A stretch of DNA of 55,897 nt, taken from the NCBI GenBank assembly GCA_946566955.1, contig CAMNXD010000008.1:1-55897 (forward strand), given 5' to 3'. The DNA is from an uncultured Clostridia bacterium. Lineage in GTDB: Bacteria > Bacillota > Clostridia > Oscillospirales > Acutalibacteraceae. The position numbers and the translations under genes are program-made. Under the pieces are notes generated by a model. That model made no database searches. It saw only the letters and a list, made by a program, of their open reading frames with translations, and was not told where the DNA came from. Of this stretch, positions 7,791-17,716 are shown piece after piece (positions within the stretch are counted from its first letter, which is position 1; every line of letters begins with the position of its first letter).

Positions 7791-8435
7791 TTAATTTTTT
7801 TCTTTAAATATTTCTCTATATGGTTTACGAGCTTGATAATTTAGATCTTTAAAACCCTGCAATTTTAAATTATAATTTTGCTTCAAATCTTCGCGCATTC
7901 CACCTATAACACTATTTAATTTATTAGAAACTTCTAAGTCAAGCTTTTCTTCTTGTGGTGTTTCTTTTTTAGAAGTTTCGAAAAACTCAATAGAAGGGAT
8001 TTTTTTAATTACTTCCAGATGTTCTTTATATATTTCTTCCAAACGGGCTTTAAGCCTGCTAGACTCTTGTTTCAAGCTTCGGGATATTTCCTCTTGAACG
8101 GAGACTTTTTCTTTTGCGGTTGAAATCATTTGCTCCGACGTATGCTCAGCTTGGGAAATTATATCTTTAGCCTTTGTTTCTGCTTCGCTTAAAGATTTTT
8201 CGGTAATGCCTTTTAAATTCAAAAGGACGTCTCTTATAGAGCTTTCTTCGTCGTGAAATTTCTTAACTGTTTCTTCGAGCTTTTGAATTCTTAAATTCAG
8301 ATTCTGTCTTTCACGTATTATCTCTTCATAAGACGTTTGAATTTTATCTATAAAATCATCAACATCCTCTGGCTTATACCCTCCAAAGCCGGCTCTACGA
8401 AAGCTTATGTTTTTAATATCTTCTAAACTAAGCAA
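7791..8435 (-). CDS. divIVA: DivIVA-domain cell division/polarity protein
   Basis: Membrane-curvature-sensing coiled-coil scaffold for division or pole assembly. The N-terminal DivIVA domain is clear: LSLEDIKNISFRRAGFGGY, then EDVDDFIDKI. Long heptad-rich coiled coils fill about residues 30-155, ending in a shorter charged C-terminus. The start was set at the TTG at 8435, which lies 8 nt after GGAG; an upstream TTG at 8456 would add seven residues and place the Shine-Dalgarno inside the gene. It follows sepF and precedes lspA on the minus strand, a clustering common in Firmicutes division loci. Confidence 0.9.
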   Translation of the reverse strand: MLSLEDIKNISFRRAGFGGYKPEDVDDFIDKIQTSYEEIIRERQNLNLRIQKLEETVKKFHDEESSIRDVLLNLKGITEKSLSEAETKAKDIISQAEHTSEQMISTAKEKVSVQEEISRSLKQESSRLKARLEEIYKEHLEVIKKIPSIEFFETSKKETPQEEKLDLEVSNKLNSVIGGMREDLKQNYNLKLQGFKDLNYQARKPYREIFKEKN

Positions 8436-8467
8436 TAGTCTCACTCCCTGAAACAAAAAGTATTATT

Positions 8468-8896
8468 TTAAAAATAGACTCCCTGACTTTCAACCTCACT
8501 TAATAAATCTTCCCCTTCAATATCCACATTACACGGAGTTACAACGAACGTATCGCTAGAAACTTTTTTGATTTTTCCACCAATTGCATAGGCGATTCCA
8601 CTTAGAAAGTCAACTAGTCTTCTAGACTCGGACTTAGGTGTTACTTCAAGGTTAAGTACTACAGGATGCATTTTTAGTAGATCGTCTGCTATATTTTTTA
8701 TTTCTTCTCCGAAGCGCTCAGGGCGAGAGAGTATAACCTTGAGCTTTGAATGAGAATTTATACTAACGACTTTTCCGGTGTCGTTTTTCTTTGGTTCTAC
8801 TTGGCTTTGATAAGAAACTTCCTCTTCCTTTACGTCTTGTTCATATTCCTCCGATGGATTCCACATTTCCTTAAACTTTTCAATAATTCCTGACAT
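8468..8896 (-). CDS. sepF: SepF cell-division protein
   Basis: Anchors and bundles FtsZ at the membrane. The protein has 142 residues: an N-terminal amphipathic segment (MSGIIEKFKEMW), an acidic linker to about residue 45, and the SepF domain with VVLNLEVT, RLVDFLSGIAYAIGG and the closing VVTPCNVDI. The ATG at 8896 was chosen because AAGGAGG lies 10 nt upstream; an upstream extension of 25 residues has no ribosome binding site. It sits 32 nt before divIVA. The 180 nt upstream, toward the HlyD-like gene, shows no gene. Confidence 0.93.
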   Translation of the reverse strand: MSGIIEKFKEMWNPSEEYEQDVKEEEVSYQSQVEPKKNDTGKVVSINSHSKLKVILSRPERFGEEIKNIADDLLKMHPVVLNLEVTPKSESRRLVDFLSGIAYAIGGKIKKVSSDTFVVTPCNVDIEGEDLLSEVESQGVYF

Positions 8897-9075
8897 TTTA
8901 AAATTCCTCCTTGTTTCAATAATTATCAGATTGACTAATATAAAAAAGCGTATCTTTTTAAAAATATACATGATACAAAGTTAATTATCCAGATAATGTT
9001 AATGAATGTCAATACAGACACACTTTATTTAATAAAAATTTCATGAGTTCAAAATGCTATTCCAGTTTATATATA

Positions 9076-10299
9076 TCAAATATGCTTACCTTCAAATAGA
9101 TTTTTTCCCATATATGCAACTTTATCTCCAGGCTGAAGATAGTTTTCGTCGCTATAGTGATCAAAACCGTAATCACATACAACGAAATCTGAATCTGCAA
9201 AAAGTATATCAACATTTTTAAATTTCAAGTAATTTCCATATTTAACATAAACACCAACGGAATCACTATCGACATTTTTATGTAGTGCACGTTTATCTAT
9301 TTTCATTCCCGGATAAATTCCCATCTCGATTTTAAAAGTTTCTTTTCTTAAGTATGCAATACTTTGATTCATTCTATCGCAAGATAGAACTAAAGTGCAG
9401 TTGTTTCCAGATAAACTTACGGACTCTAGTTTAGCAGGCAGACTAATAGAGTCAACTCCGGTTAAACTTAAGTTCAAGCTTGAAGCTTTTTGTATTCTTT
9501 CGGCTTCCGCTTTTGAAACGGTAAAAACTGCATACCAGGTTTCTGATTTAATTATCTTTCCGAGGGGTTTAAAATCATAAATTTCCGGCTGAGCGTCCAA
9601 GGGATTTTTCAAGTCGTAAAGTCTATTGCAGTCAAAAGACTTTTCGAAACCGTCGGTATACCTTATAAATCTTCCATAGCATGAATTACATATATCTAAA
9701 ATACCGCTCGTTTTTTTTGATTCTAACTCTTTTATTTTTTCTTCCAACTTGCTTATTTCAGCTCTAAAATTATTGTTTTTACCCATGGCTATACTTTTTT
9801 TATTTAAAAGATACCATAATTTTTTGTGAGTAATATGAAAGCGTGAGAAATCAAAATTTAAACCTAAAGTCAATAGGTTTTCAATGCTGCTGTTTATCCT
9901 GTGGCTTAAGACGTTTATACTTTCGCTATTATGGGGTATTGAAGAACTTAAATGTTTAAAATCATTTACTTTTTCTTCTAAGTTTTGAAGTCTATAAACT
10001 TCTTTTGCTTCTTTAGCCGATTCATAGACAGTTGCAATGACCGAGTCTTTAGGTATTTTTTCTCCATCCGGATAATTAAATACTAAATTGCTTGTGTCTT
10101 TAAAGCTGTTAAACTCTAAAAGCTCCTCGTCTCTCACTATAATTCCAGGAGAGGAAATCACGTCGTGGTATTCACTATTTTCAGTAGTTAAAAATTCAAT
10201 TTTAGAGTCCTTATATAAGCTTACTGCAAAAAGTCCAGATAACAAAATCACAATTGTTATAGACCAGAAATTTTTTTTTGTCCATTTGTAGTTTTTCAT
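9076..10299 (-). CDS. HlyD-like membrane-anchored adaptor protein
   Basis: A 407-residue protein with one N-terminal membrane segment (about residues 11-28), a lipoyl-like half (SSPGIIVRDEEL and DGEKIPKDSVIATVYES), a coiled-coil central part (about residues 95-195), and a C-terminal beta-rich part ending with LQPGDKVAYMG. This layout resembles HlyD/secretion-adaptor proteins found next to sepF in clostridia, where the function is uncharacterised. The ATG at 10299 is preferred over a GTG at 10311. It follows miaA by 15 nt and probably ends the mutS-mutL-miaA operon. There is no partner ABC or outer-membrane gene nearby, so a role in division or envelope is as likely as export. Confidence 0.6.
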   Translation of the reverse strand: MKNYKWTKKNFWSITIVILLSGLFAVSLYKDSKIEFLTTENSEYHDVISSPGIIVRDEELLEFNSFKDTSNLVFNYPDGEKIPKDSVIATVYESAKEAKEVYRLQNLEEKVNDFKHLSSSIPHNSESINVLSHRINSSIENLLTLGLNFDFSRFHITHKKLWYLLNKKSIAMGKNNNFRAEISKLEEKIKELESKKTSGILDICNSCYGRFIRYTDGFEKSFDCNRLYDLKNPLDAQPEIYDFKPLGKIIKSETWYAVFTVSKAEAERIQKASSLNLSLTGVDSISLPAKLESVSLSGNNCTLVLSCDRMNQSIAYLRKETFKIEMGIYPGMKIDKRALHKNVDSDSVGVYVKYGNYLKFKNVDILFADSDFVVCDYGFDHYSDENYLQPGDKVAYMGKNLFEGKHI

Positions 10300-10314
10300 T
10301 TTAAGCGTCACTCA

Positions 10315-11241
10315 TTACATAAATTTTTTTATAATTTTTTCAGCCTCACCTTTAACACACGAAAAATCATTAAATTTATCAATATATATCCAGTTTATAC
10401 TGCTATTTCGACGAAACCACGTCAATTGACGTTTAGCATATCGCCGAGTGGCTTGTTTTAATTTTTCTTTCGCACTTTCAAAGCTTTCGCTAGAATTTAT
10501 AAAATCTATAATTTCTTTATATCCAATGGCAGATTTAGCGGTTTTACTGATTTTTTTACTGCTATAAACGTTTTTTACTTCATCTATAAGTCCATCATTA
10601 AACATTTTATCTACTCTCTTATTTATCTGCTCATATAGCTTTTGGCGATCTAAAAAATTAAGCCCTATTATGCAAGCGCTATAAGGGCTCTCGAGCTTTT
10701 TTGAAAGCTCTACCTGACGAGAAATAGGATATCCTGTAGTATAAAAAAATTCAACCGCTCTTAAAAGTCTTTTATGGTCGTTGATATGAATCTTTTGAGC
10801 GCTTTCGCCGTCAATTTTAAGAAGAATTTCCATAAGCTCAATATTTGATAGAATTTTTAAATCCTTTCGACTAGGTTCCTTTTTAGGTTCTGAATAACTT
10901 ATGTTTTTTATTAAAGAGTCTACGTAGAGTCCAGTACCTCCAACAATTATCGGAAGATTTCCACGACTACGAATCTCCAAAATGCATTTATGAGCAGACT
11001 TTGTAAATTCTGCCACGCTGTAATTTTCTTCTACGGAGAGAATGTCAATCAAATGATGTCTAACTTTAAAGCGCTCTTTTTTAGTTGGTTTAGCGCTTAG
11101 TATATTGAATTCCTTATATACCTGCATTGAATCTGCTGAAATTATTTCTATATCAAAATTTGAAGCCAAACTCACTGCTAATTTAGTTTTACCACATGCC
11201 GTTGGGCCAACTATACTTATAATCTTTGTTTTTTCTTTCAT
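10315..11241 (-). CDS. miaA: tRNA dimethylallyltransferase
   Basis: Adds a dimethylallyl group to N6 of adenosine 37 in tRNAs that read codons starting with U. Length 308 residues. Visible motifs are the P-loop GPTACGKTKLA, SADSMQVYKE, SAKPT, VGGTGLYVDSL, and the C-terminal RRYAKRQLTWFR. MiaB, which methylthiolates the same base, is encoded five genes upstream in the same run at 16280, so the whole ms2i6A37 pathway is here. There are 16 nt between mutL and miaA. Confidence 0.96.
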   Translation of the reverse strand: MKEKTKIISIVGPTACGKTKLAVSLASNFDIEIISADSMQVYKEFNILSAKPTKKERFKVRHHLIDILSVEENYSVAEFTKSAHKCILEIRSRGNLPIIVGGTGLYVDSLIKNISYSEPKKEPSRKDLKILSNIELMEILLKIDGESAQKIHINDHKRLLRAVEFFYTTGYPISRQVELSKKLESPYSACIIGLNFLDRQKLYEQINKRVDKMFNDGLIDEVKNVYSSKKISKTAKSAIGYKEIIDFINSSESFESAKEKLKQATRRYAKRQLTWFRRNSSINWIYIDKFNDFSCVKGEAEKIIKKFM

Positions 11242-11257
11242 AAAGTTTCCAGCTCCT

Positions 11258-13150
11258 TTAAGTTCTGCCGAAACGCTTTTCGATGAGTTTTTTACTAAAT
11301 TCTATATATATGGGTCGCCCATGAGGACAGTATTTCAAATTTGGACTTCTTAAAACGTCTTTGATAAGAGCATAAATTTCTTTGGGAGACGTCTTATTGC
11401 CTGCTTTAATAGCACTTCTACAAGAAATACTATGATATATCCATTCGAGTTTTTTGGTTTCACTATGCATTTTATTATCTAAAATGTAATTTGCTGTTTC
11501 TATCACTGCGGCTTCTAACTTATCAAAATCTTCGTACATTGGCGCACTTCGAACTATAACGTTACCCGGCCCAAATTCTTCGATTTCATATCCTGCTTTC
11601 GAAAAGAGCTCTAAATTATCAATCACAGCGCTATATTCTTCTTTTTCTAAAGTTATAGGAATAGGTCTTAAAAGTACTTGAGAAGCCAGTTTTTGAGCTT
11701 CTTTTTTCATTTTCTCGAATATTATTCTTTCATGAGCGGCGTGCTTGTCTATCATAATAAGGGTTTCTCCGCACTGAACAACAAAATAACATCCAAATAC
11801 TTCACCTATAACTTTTATACTTCCAGAAAATCTGGGCTCATCTTTGATAGAACGTTTTTCCTCACAGCTTAGCTGTGCAGGTGAATTAGAAATAAAATTT
11901 CTTCCTTCTTGCGGCTTTAAAGTCAGATTGGTATCAAGTCCCAATGGCTTGTACATTTCAAGCAATGTAGAATTTAAGTTTATAGGAAAGGAACCTTTTG
12001 AAGCCGTGAAGTCATTAAAAGTACAGTTTTGAAATATATCTTCATCTTCTTTAAAAATAGGTTTAATCTTAAAGTCTTGCGGCCAACTTTGAAAGTCTTC
12101 TAAGGGATTTGATAATTTTTGCTTAGTAAAATCTTCAGGAGGAATGATAGAAGTTTTTAAATTAAAATCAGAAAGTGCCTTTTTTACCGCACTATAGATT
12201 ATTTCAAAGATTTCTTTTTCGTTTGCAAACCTTATCTCACGTTTAGATGGATGTACATTAACGTCCACTAGTTCGCAAGGAATATTTAAATAAATAACAC
12301 AATAAGGGTTTTTGCCAGACATCAAAGAATTTTTAAATGCTTCTTCAAGAGCCGCAGAAACAAGCTGTTCTTTTACAAATCTACCATTTACGAAAAATAT
12401 CTGCATGTTTTTACTTGGGCGGCATTTTTCTGGAGTACTTACATATCCTTCTAAAACTATACTTCCTGAAGAATACTTTAAAGGAATCATGCCTTCAAAG
12501 AAGCTTTTGCCGTAAACAGAATATATATCCGATGAGATTTTGCCGTCTCCAACTGTACAAAGAGTTTCTTTGCCGTCTCTTATAAATTTAAAGAGTATCT
12601 CAGGATGAGAAAGAGCGATTCTATCCACAATAGATGCAACTTTATTACCTTCTACAACGTCTTTTTTTAAAAACTTCATTCTCGCAGGGGTGTTGTAGAA
12701 TAAATCCCTTACAATAATAGTGCTCCCTACCGAACAGCCAATATCAGTGATTTCTCCAAAGATTCCGCCTTCAACAAAAAAACTTGTCCCTAAAGTTTCG
12801 CCATGGGATTTCGTTATAAGCTCTACTCTAGAAACTGAGGATATTGATGCAAGAGCCTCGCCGCGAAAGCCCAGGGAAGAAATTTTATTTATATCTTCAG
12901 AGTTTTTAAGTTTGCTCGTGGCATGACGCGAAAAAGCATCTTTTACGTCTTCCCTATAAATTCCATGACCATTATCGCAGACCTTTATGAGTTTAGTCCC
13001 TCCGCTTTTAATTTCAACTACTATTCTGGTAGACCCAGCATCTATTGAGTTTTCAAGGAGCTCTTTTACAACTGAAGCAGGATTTTCTGTTACTTCTCCT
13101 GCTGCAATGAGCTGTGAGGTTTTAAAATCTAGAACGTTAATTCTTTTCAT
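11258..13150 (-). CDS. mutL: DNA mismatch repair protein MutL
   Basis: Links mismatch recognition by MutS to strand nicking. Length 630 residues. The N-terminal GHKL ATPase is complete: ELLENSIDAGST, CDNGHGI, and FRGEALASISSVS. A variable linker covers about residues 335-430. The C-terminal domain has the endonuclease metal motif in the form DKHAAHER (family DQHAxxER), the SCRSAIKAG motif, and CPHGRP near the end, so it is a nicking MutL as expected in an organism without MutH. The gene is intact, which does not support loss of mismatch repair as the cause of the nearby broken genes. Confidence 0.97.
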   Translation of the reverse strand: MKRINVLDFKTSQLIAAGEVTENPASVVKELLENSIDAGSTRIVVEIKSGGTKLIKVCDNGHGIYREDVKDAFSRHATSKLKNSEDINKISSLGFRGEALASISSVSRVELITKSHGETLGTSFFVEGGIFGEITDIGCSVGSTIIVRDLFYNTPARMKFLKKDVVEGNKVASIVDRIALSHPEILFKFIRDGKETLCTVGDGKISSDIYSVYGKSFFEGMIPLKYSSGSIVLEGYVSTPEKCRPSKNMQIFFVNGRFVKEQLVSAALEEAFKNSLMSGKNPYCVIYLNIPCELVDVNVHPSKREIRFANEKEIFEIIYSAVKKALSDFNLKTSIIPPEDFTKQKLSNPLEDFQSWPQDFKIKPIFKEDEDIFQNCTFNDFTASKGSFPINLNSTLLEMYKPLGLDTNLTLKPQEGRNFISNSPAQLSCEEKRSIKDEPRFSGSIKVIGEVFGCYFVVQCGETLIMIDKHAAHERIIFEKMKKEAQKLASQVLLRPIPITLEKEEYSAVIDNLELFSKAGYEIEEFGPGNVIVRSAPMYEDFDKLEAAVIETANYILDNKMHSETKKLEWIYHSISCRSAIKAGNKTSPKEIYALIKDVLRSPNLKYCPHGRPIYIEFSKKLIEKRFGRT

Positions 13151-13183
13151 ATTTTATTTCAAGCTTTCCATTTATTTTAAATA

Positions 13184-15826
13184 CTAATGCGTTTTCTTTG
13201 CTCTTTTTACGAGATTATTTAGTATGTTCATGGAATCCATTGGGGTAAGAGAAAGGATATTTATGTTTTCAAGTTCATCTATTATTTCTTTTACCTCTGA
13301 AGGTGGCGATTCATTTTTTGTTACCTTTGTTTTTTTGCGTTTAACAGATTTAGTAGATGTTTCAGAGATTTTTGGGGAAATATGATTTTCTATTTGAGCG
13401 AGGATTTCTCGTGATCTAGAGATAACTGAATTTGGAAGACCTGCTAATTTAGCAACTTCTACTCCATAACTATCATCTACAGATCCGGGTACTATAGTAT
13501 GTAAGAAGGTAATAGTGTCATCTTTTTTTCTCACCGCTACGCTATAGTTTTTTACGTTATCAAACATATTTGCAACAGATGTAAGTTCGTGGTAGTGAGT
13601 TGCGAATAGCGTTTTGGCTCCGAGTTTTTTCTTATCTGCAACGTATTCAAGGACGGACCGTGCAATACTCATTCCGTCAAAAGTAGATGTGCCTCTGCCT
13701 ATTTCGTCCAAAATCAGTAAGCTCTTTGAAGTTGAATTTTTCAGTATATCTGCGACCTCGCGCATTTCAACCATAAATGTAGATTGACCTGCAGCCAAGT
13801 CATCAGAAGCTCCTATTCGGGTGAATATACTGTCAACAATTCCTATTGAAGCTTCAGTTGCCGGTACGAAACTTCCCATTTGAGCCATAAGAACTATAAG
13901 AGCAGCTTGACGCATATAAGTAGACTTTCCGGCCATATTAGGACCTGTAATCATAGCTACCACATTTTTATTATTATCAAGTAGAAGATCATTTGGAACA
14001 AATGGAACATCACTGACTAAAGATTCAACAACAGGATGTCTTCCTTGCTTTATAGAAATGACATCTAGGGTATTCATCATAGGTTTAACGTAATTATTGT
14101 GTACTGACACCTCAGCTAGTGACCTTATGACGTCTAGAGCGGCAATTAAATTAGCCACAGACATAACTCTCGAAAAGCTCTCAGCTACTTTATCTCGTAT
14201 ATCTTCGAAAATTTTGTATTCTATCTCGTTTACTCTATCTTTTGCGTGCAATATACGAGATTCCAAGCTTTTAAGTTCTTCGGTTATGTATCTTTCGCAG
14301 TTGGTAAGAGTTTGTTTTCGTATGTAATCCTCGGGTACCAGATGCTTAAAAGAGTTAGTTACTTCTATAAAATAGCCAAATACTTTATTATAACGTACTT
14401 TAAGCTTGGAGATTCCAGTTCTTTTGCGTTCGCGCTCTTCTATTTCGCAAACTATGCCTTTTCCACCCTTCATGTCTTTTCTAATTAAGTCCACTTCTTT
14501 ACTATATCCCTCTTTAATGATACCACCTTCTTTAAGTGCAAACGCAGGGTCTTCGGCAATTGCGTTTTCAATGAGATCATAAATATCACTGAGAGTATCA
14601 AGCTTTTCATACATTTTTTGAAGCATATCAGAGGTAGTATTTCGAAGAAGTGACCTTATTTCTGGGAGTTTTTTTAAAGCTGAAGATAAAGATTTTAAAT
14701 CTCTTGCATTAGCAGAAGCATAAGATATTTTAGCCATTAATCTTTGAATATCATGAATGCTCGAAAGGCTTTCTTTTAAATTTCCTCGCAGGATAGAGTC
14801 TTCAAAAAGCTCTTCAACCGCTCCTTGTCTTAAAAGAATTTTCTGTACGTTAACAAGTGGTCTTTCCATCCATGATCTTAAAAGGCGTTTGCCCATGGCA
14901 GTACGAGTTTTATCAATTACCCAGAGAAGAGAACCTTTTTTAGATTTAGCTCTTATAGTTTCTAAAAGTTCAAGATTTCTTATAGTGTTAAGATCAAGAC
15001 CCATATATTCAGCTTGATCATAAAACATGGGCAATCCTATATGATTCAAATCTCCTTTTTGAGTTGATTTTAAATACTCCAGAAGATACGCTATGCTGGT
15101 TACAGAAGCACATTTCTCAAGAAAATTCAAATCTTCATTTTCAAAATGCTCTTCAACAACTCTTTTAGCATATGTGTGGTCAAAGGTTTCTTCTAAAAGC
15201 TCTATATTGAAGTTTAACTTATCTTTCACGAACTTATGCAGTGGTTCAAACACTTCGTTTTTTACAATACAAATTATCTCTCTAGGACTAAACTTTCCTA
15301 TTTCAACCTTAAGCTGGCTAAGCACATCAGCATTATTGCCGCAAATTTCTGTAGCCTTGAGTTCGCCCGTGGATACATCGCAAAAGCAAACTCCAGCAAT
15401 AGGGAAATTATCTGAATAGTAAATACAGCAAATATAATTATTTTTAGACTCATCAAGCATGCTTTCTTCCATAACTGTGCCGGGAGTTATAACTCTTATA
15501 ACTTCTCTTTTAACTAGTCCTCTGGTTGCCGCAGCACTTTCTAGTTGATCGCATAGTGCAATTTTATATCCTCTAGAAATTAGCCTAGCAATATAGGACT
15601 CACAGCTATGATATGGTATACCGCACATTGGAGCACGTTTATCTTTGCCATAGCTTTTCCCAGTCAAAGTTAAGCCGAGTTCGTCTGAAACTAACTTGGC
15701 ATCTTCAAAAAACATTTCGTAAAAATCGCCCAAACGGAAAAAGAGTATAGCATCATTATGCTGACCTTTTATTTCAAGGTATTGATTCATCATAGGAGAA
15801 ACATCTAACACTTTTAATTCACTCAT
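13184..15826 (-). CDS. mutS: DNA mismatch repair protein MutS
   Basis: Recognises mismatches and small loops. Length 880 residues, normal for MutS1. The mismatch-wedge motif GDFYEMF is at about residues 33-39 (F35, E37). The core and clamp domains follow. The C-terminal ABC-type ATPase has Walker A GPNMAGKSTYMRQ, the ABC signature region AAGQSTFMVEM, Walker B LLILDEIGRGTS, and TLFATHYHELT. A short charged tail ends the protein. Same operon as mutL, 33 nt apart. No truncation or frameshift is seen. Confidence 0.98.
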   Translation of the reverse strand: MSELKVLDVSPMMNQYLEIKGQHNDAILFFRLGDFYEMFFEDAKLVSDELGLTLTGKSYGKDKRAPMCGIPYHSCESYIARLISRGYKIALCDQLESAAATRGLVKREVIRVITPGTVMEESMLDESKNNYICCIYYSDNFPIAGVCFCDVSTGELKATEICGNNADVLSQLKVEIGKFSPREIICIVKNEVFEPLHKFVKDKLNFNIELLEETFDHTYAKRVVEEHFENEDLNFLEKCASVTSIAYLLEYLKSTQKGDLNHIGLPMFYDQAEYMGLDLNTIRNLELLETIRAKSKKGSLLWVIDKTRTAMGKRLLRSWMERPLVNVQKILLRQGAVEELFEDSILRGNLKESLSSIHDIQRLMAKISYASANARDLKSLSSALKKLPEIRSLLRNTTSDMLQKMYEKLDTLSDIYDLIENAIAEDPAFALKEGGIIKEGYSKEVDLIRKDMKGGKGIVCEIEERERKRTGISKLKVRYNKVFGYFIEVTNSFKHLVPEDYIRKQTLTNCERYITEELKSLESRILHAKDRVNEIEYKIFEDIRDKVAESFSRVMSVANLIAALDVIRSLAEVSVHNNYVKPMMNTLDVISIKQGRHPVVESLVSDVPFVPNDLLLDNNKNVVAMITGPNMAGKSTYMRQAALIVLMAQMGSFVPATEASIGIVDSIFTRIGASDDLAAGQSTFMVEMREVADILKNSTSKSLLILDEIGRGTSTFDGMSIARSVLEYVADKKKLGAKTLFATHYHELTSVANMFDNVKNYSVAVRKKDDTITFLHTIVPGSVDDSYGVEVAKLAGLPNSVISRSREILAQIENHISPKISETSTKSVKRKKTKVTKNESPPSEVKEIIDELENINILSLTPMDSMNILNNLVKRAKKTH

Positions 15827-15848
15827 CTCAAACTAAAATTTATTTTTA

Positions 15849-16256
15849 TTAACATCCACTGCATGTAGCGCAGCTTCCGCTGCAATCTATAATTTCCATA
15901 GGGTCTACTGCATAAGGGTCTTCGCCTGCAGCCGATTTATTTATAATAAGGCTTACCATCTGAAGTTTGCGGTCAAATTTTTCTTTAGCTTTGTTATAAT
16001 CTTTCATGCTGCTACTAGAGTTGATTTGTTTATATAAATCAGACACTTCTTTATTAAGTTTGTCTATTTTTTCACTGTCTGAATTATCTTTAGAGATTTC
16101 ATAATTTATATCTGTTTTTTTTAGTTTAAAGGCTTCCATAATTTTTTGAAGCTTAGCGTCGCATTCTACCTTTTGCTCTGCCATTTTAAACTCTATATAT
16201 TCCGGGTCGTTTTGAATAGCGAAGCCAAGTTCTCTGGCGATACTTATTATATCCAT
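15849..16256 (-). CDS. YlbF/YmcA family protein with Cys-rich tail
   Basis: A 135-residue helical protein of the YlbF/YmcA (RicF/RicA) family. In Bacillus these form a complex with RicT that carries [4Fe-4S] clusters and modulates RNase Y. The body is a predicted helical hairpin from residue 1 to about 112. The C-terminus has four clustered cysteines in CSGSCATCSGC, a plausible Fe-S site as in other clostridial relatives. It is placed between miaB (24 nt upstream) and mutS (22 nt downstream). The start ATG has AAGGAGA upstream. Which Ric paralogue it equals cannot be decided here. Confidence 0.8.
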   Translation of the reverse strand: MDIISIARELGFAIQNDPEYIEFKMAEQKVECDAKLQKIMEAFKLKKTDINYEISKDNSDSEKIDKLNKEVSDLYKQINSSSSMKDYNKAKEKFDRKLQMVSLIINKSAAGEDPYAVDPMEIIDCSGSCATCSGC

Positions 16257-16279
16257 TTAAAATCGTCTCCTTTTCAAAA

Positions 16280-17716
16280 TTAAATAAGTTTACCTAAAAG
16301 CGATTCTCTAGAGTGATCTATTATCTGGGCATCTAAAAATTCACCCGAGAAATTTCTTTCAGAAGGTACTTTAACAATTATACTTCCATCTGTTCGACAC
16401 ATCAAATATTTTTGATCTTCGCAGTAAGTTTCTGCTAAAACTCTTTCTTTTTGCCCCACCATTTCACTTCTAATCTCTTCGGATATTTTTTCTTGCACTT
16501 TTAAAAGCTTAAGAAGCCACTTGGTCTTTTCTTCCTTTGAAATTTCGTCCTTAAGGTCGTATGCGGGAGTTCCGAGTCGAGGAGAAAAAATAAATGTGAA
16601 AAGAGAAGAAAATCGGACTTTTTTTATAAGGTCAACTGTTTCTAAAAAATCTTCGTAGGCTTCACCGGGAAATCCTACGATTATATCGCTTGTGAAGCTG
16701 ACGTCTGGGATTTTCTTTCTAGCATAATTTATAATATCCAGATAAGATTCTTTCGTATATTTCCTATTCATTTTTTCAAGGACTTTATTGCTGCCACATT
16801 GCACCGGAAGGTGGATATGATGAGATATATGCTGACTTTTTGCTATAGTATCAAATAGCTCATGTGTAGCGTCTTTAGGATGGGAGGTCATAAACCTTAG
16901 CTTATATTCTCCCTCGAAGCTATCGAGCTTTTTTAAAAGGCCCGGGAAGTTTATATTATGGTCTAAATTCTTACCGTACGAATTGACGTTTTGACCCAAA
17001 AGAGTTATATCTTTATAACCAGAGTCTATAAGGGATTTACACTCTCTTACTATGTTTTCGGGTTCACGACTTCTCTCTCTTCCTCTAACGTAAGGCACTA
17101 TGCAATATGAACAGAAATTATTGCAACCAGACATAACTGAAACAAATGCTTTAATTTTGCTGCTACGTTTTAAAGGAGCGCCTTCGAAAATTGAATCCTG
17201 ATTTAAAAAAACATACTTCTTAGGAGATTTTAATTCTCTAGAATTTAGAAAGTTATAAATTATTTCAGGGAATTTATGCGCTTCGTGTGTTCCAAAAACA
17301 ATATCTATGAATGAATATGTAGACTTTAATTTTTCACAGATGCTTTGCTGCTGCGTCATACATCCACAGAGAATTACAATCATATTTGGATTTTTCTTTT
17401 TTAAAAATTTAATTCTCCCTATGTTTCCAAAAACTTTATTTTCTGCATTTTCTCTTATAGCACATGTATTAAAAAGTATTACATTTGCGTTTTCGCAGTT
17501 TTCAGATATATTAAACCCCATTTCACTGAGCATACCTTTATACTTTTCGCTGTCTGAGACGTTTTGCTGGCATCCATAAGTTTTAACATAAGCCACAGGT
17601 GACTGAACTTTAAATAAGTCTTCATATATTTTTTTTATTTTTTTGCAATACTCACGCTGCTCCTCAGCATAATTGTGGACACTAAAGGCTATAGGCAACT
17701 TTAACTCCTCCAACAT
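16280..17716 (-). CDS. miaB: tRNA-2-methylthio-N6-dimethylallyladenosine synthase
   Basis: Radical SAM methylthiotransferase acting on i6A37. Length 478 residues. The N-terminal MTTase domain holds its cluster cysteines in TYGCQQNVSDSE, FNTCAIREN and LCGCMTQQ. The radical SAM motif is CNNFCSYC, followed by VPYVRGRERSR, and a C-terminal TRAM domain closes the protein. The start is uncertain: the ATG at 17716 has no Shine-Dalgarno, while GGAGGAG inside codons 2-4 lies 6 nt before a TTG at 17698 that would shorten the protein by six residues. First gene of the miaB-ylbF-mutS-mutL-miaA run. Confidence 0.96.
   Translation of the reverse strand: MLEELKLPIAFSVHNYAEEQREYCKKIKKIYEDLFKVQSPVAYVKTYGCQQNVSDSEKYKGMLSEMGFNISENCENANVILFNTCAIRENAENKVFGNIGRIKFLKKKNPNMIVILCGCMTQQQSICEKLKSTYSFIDIVFGTHEAHKFPEIIYNFLNSRELKSPKKYVFLNQDSIFEGAPLKRSSKIKAFVSVMSGCNNFCSYCIVPYVRGRERSREPENIVRECKSLIDSGYKDITLLGQNVNSYGKNLDHNINFPGLLKKLDSFEGEYKLRFMTSHPKDATHELFDTIAKSQHISHHIHLPVQCGSNKVLEKMNRKYTKESYLDIINYARKKIPDVSFTSDIIVGFPGEAYEDFLETVDLIKKVRFSSLFTFIFSPRLGTPAYDLKDEISKEEKTKWLLKLLKVQEKISEEIRSEMVGQKERVLAETYCEDQKYLMCRTDGSIIVKVPSERNFSGEFLDAQIIDHSRESLLGKLI

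Noticed and set aside
11105-15419. Open frames opposite mutL, mutS and miaA
   Set aside because: They are antisense shadows with no ribosome sites and no family features. The minus-strand genes explain the region.
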